Source of the DNA: Diploptera punctata
Lineage: Eukaryota > Arthropoda > Insecta > Blattodea > Blaberidae
Direction of reading: 5' to 3'
NCBI GenBank assembly: GCA_030220185.1
Contig: JASPKZ010007251.1
Location: forward strand, 756,501-820,500
Length of the DNA stretch: 64,000 nucleotides
Below are positions 63,387 through 64,000 of this stretch, one piece after another (the stretch's first letter is position 1; each line of letters begins with the position of its first letter). Below the pieces are notes generated by a model, which was not told the DNA's origin, searched no databases, and saw nothing but the letters and a program-made list of their open reading frames with translations. The translations under genes were made by a program, and so were the position numbers.

Positions 63387-63690
63387 TCCACTGCTGTGGT
63401 CTCGACGTAGCATGCTGCCTTGTCATGCAGGTTCGGGTTTGATTCCCGGTCAGGACTGGCTCCTCGGTGAGGTTTTTTCATGGTTTTTCCTCACCTGTAA
63501 GACAAATGTCAGGAAGCCTAGAGCCCAGCGGTCCCTGAAAATCATCCGGCCATCATCATCATCCTTATCATTATCATCATCATCATTTCACTGGTGTGGA
63601 AAGCAACTGGAAGCTACCACACCCATAATTCCCTAGTAAAGCTGCAAAATGAAAATGCTATGATTGCAGTGAAAGACCTGCCCTTGGACA
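63387..63690 (+). mobile_element. SINE1, plus copy
   Basis: TGTGGTCTCGACGTAGCATG head, GGTTCGGGTTTGATTCCCGG B box, (ATC)n, then CCACACCCATAATTCCCTAG. Followed by a (GATA)n run to about 63718. Confidence 0.88.
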
Positions 63691-63717
63691 GAACACTATA
63701 GATAGATAGATAGATAG

Positions 63718-64000
63718 ATTTAGGTAATCTTTTATCACTCACCTCATATTCTTCTTCCTAGACTAGTTTCGGAATCTTCTTCAATTCCATCATCAGTATT
63801 TTCACAATCTACATAACTTAATTTTCACAATCATTGTTTTTGTTGTCTCTTGCTCCCTCTGTTAGTAGACTGATAAACCTCGAAATCAAGTAATTTTCCC
63901 CAGGAATTTTGAAGTTCATTAATTTCTCCATTTTGTTTTTTTTTTTTTAATGTAGATTCTTTCCCAAAGAGTGAGTTCTTTGGGTTTTTTCTATTTCTTT
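63718..64000 (-). mobile_element. PLE 3' end, continues out of the window
   Basis: Starts TTTTATCACTCACCTCATAT with CTAGTTTCGGAATCTTC, i.e. the same 3' terminal repeat as the palindrome at 20.6 kb, then on the minus strand the C-terminus of the PLE protein (LMNFKIPGENYLI, RFI.LLTEGAR) and KKTQRTHSLGK upstream. This links the snapbacks to PLE coding sequence. Confidence 0.8.

Overview
This is nuclear DNA from an arthropod, most likely an insect with a large, repeat-rich genome. The evidence is a spliced eukaryotic gene with kilobase introns, AT-rich sequence, mariner/Tc1-like, pogo-like and piggyBac-like remnants, several tRNA-derived SINE families, many 5'-truncated non-LTR retrotransposons and many Penelope-like element (PLE) fragments. 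The LINE protein tails resemble ones I associate with hemimetabolous insects such as cockroaches, but I cannot name the species.

The only host gene I recognise is the insect orthologue of Rsf1 (remodeling and spacing factor 1, the histone-binding subunit of the RSF ISWI remodeler). It runs on the + strand from about 27.2 kb past 62.1 kb. Nine coding exons are visible: two WHIM exons (27173-27357, 29428-29624), one giant 8.9-kb exon coding for a low-complexity Ser/Lys/Asp/Thr-rich region (33632-42529), four short linker exons (44214-44428, 49893-49928, 52950-53098, 54795-54958), a PHD-finger exon (60047-60222) and a following conserved exon (61960-62134). All visible splice sites are GT-AG and the phases fit. 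I did not find the N-terminal exon, and the C-terminal exons lie beyond the window or were not recognised. The reading frame breaks at five places, four in the giant exon and one just after the PHD finger. Every break has the same sign (one surplus base), which could be assembly error or something biological.

Region 0-27 kb holds no recognised host exon. It is layered transposon debris: a TIR element, a piggyBac-like remnant, a TTAA-flanked MITE, and one 6-kb LINE copy (10.8-16.8 kb) broken by at least five younger insertions. Then come a 1.29-kb mariner/Tc1-like element, a 0.9-kb mariner with an inverted duplication of its own end, and further LINEs and SINEs. Region 27-64 kb is the Rsf1 gene with the same repeat families in its introns.

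The most distinctive feature is a population of short palindromic (snapback) insertions that I attribute to PLE terminal repeats. They share one architecture: two inverted arms, then a short tail, with 13-16 bp target duplications where I could find them. Both arms carry a hammerhead-ribozyme-like core (CUGANGA, stem II, GAA, very short self-complementary stem III). Complete-looking PLE 3' ends with a GIY-YIG endonuclease followed by the same motif occur at 13.1-13.6 and 49.1-49.8 kb. Other points of interest are an inverted pair of an unclassified gene (56.2-58.3 kb) that would give an 0.86-kb hairpin in the Rsf1 pre-mRNA, and three remnants of an uncharacterised arthropod gene family, two of which flank Rsf1 exon 2.
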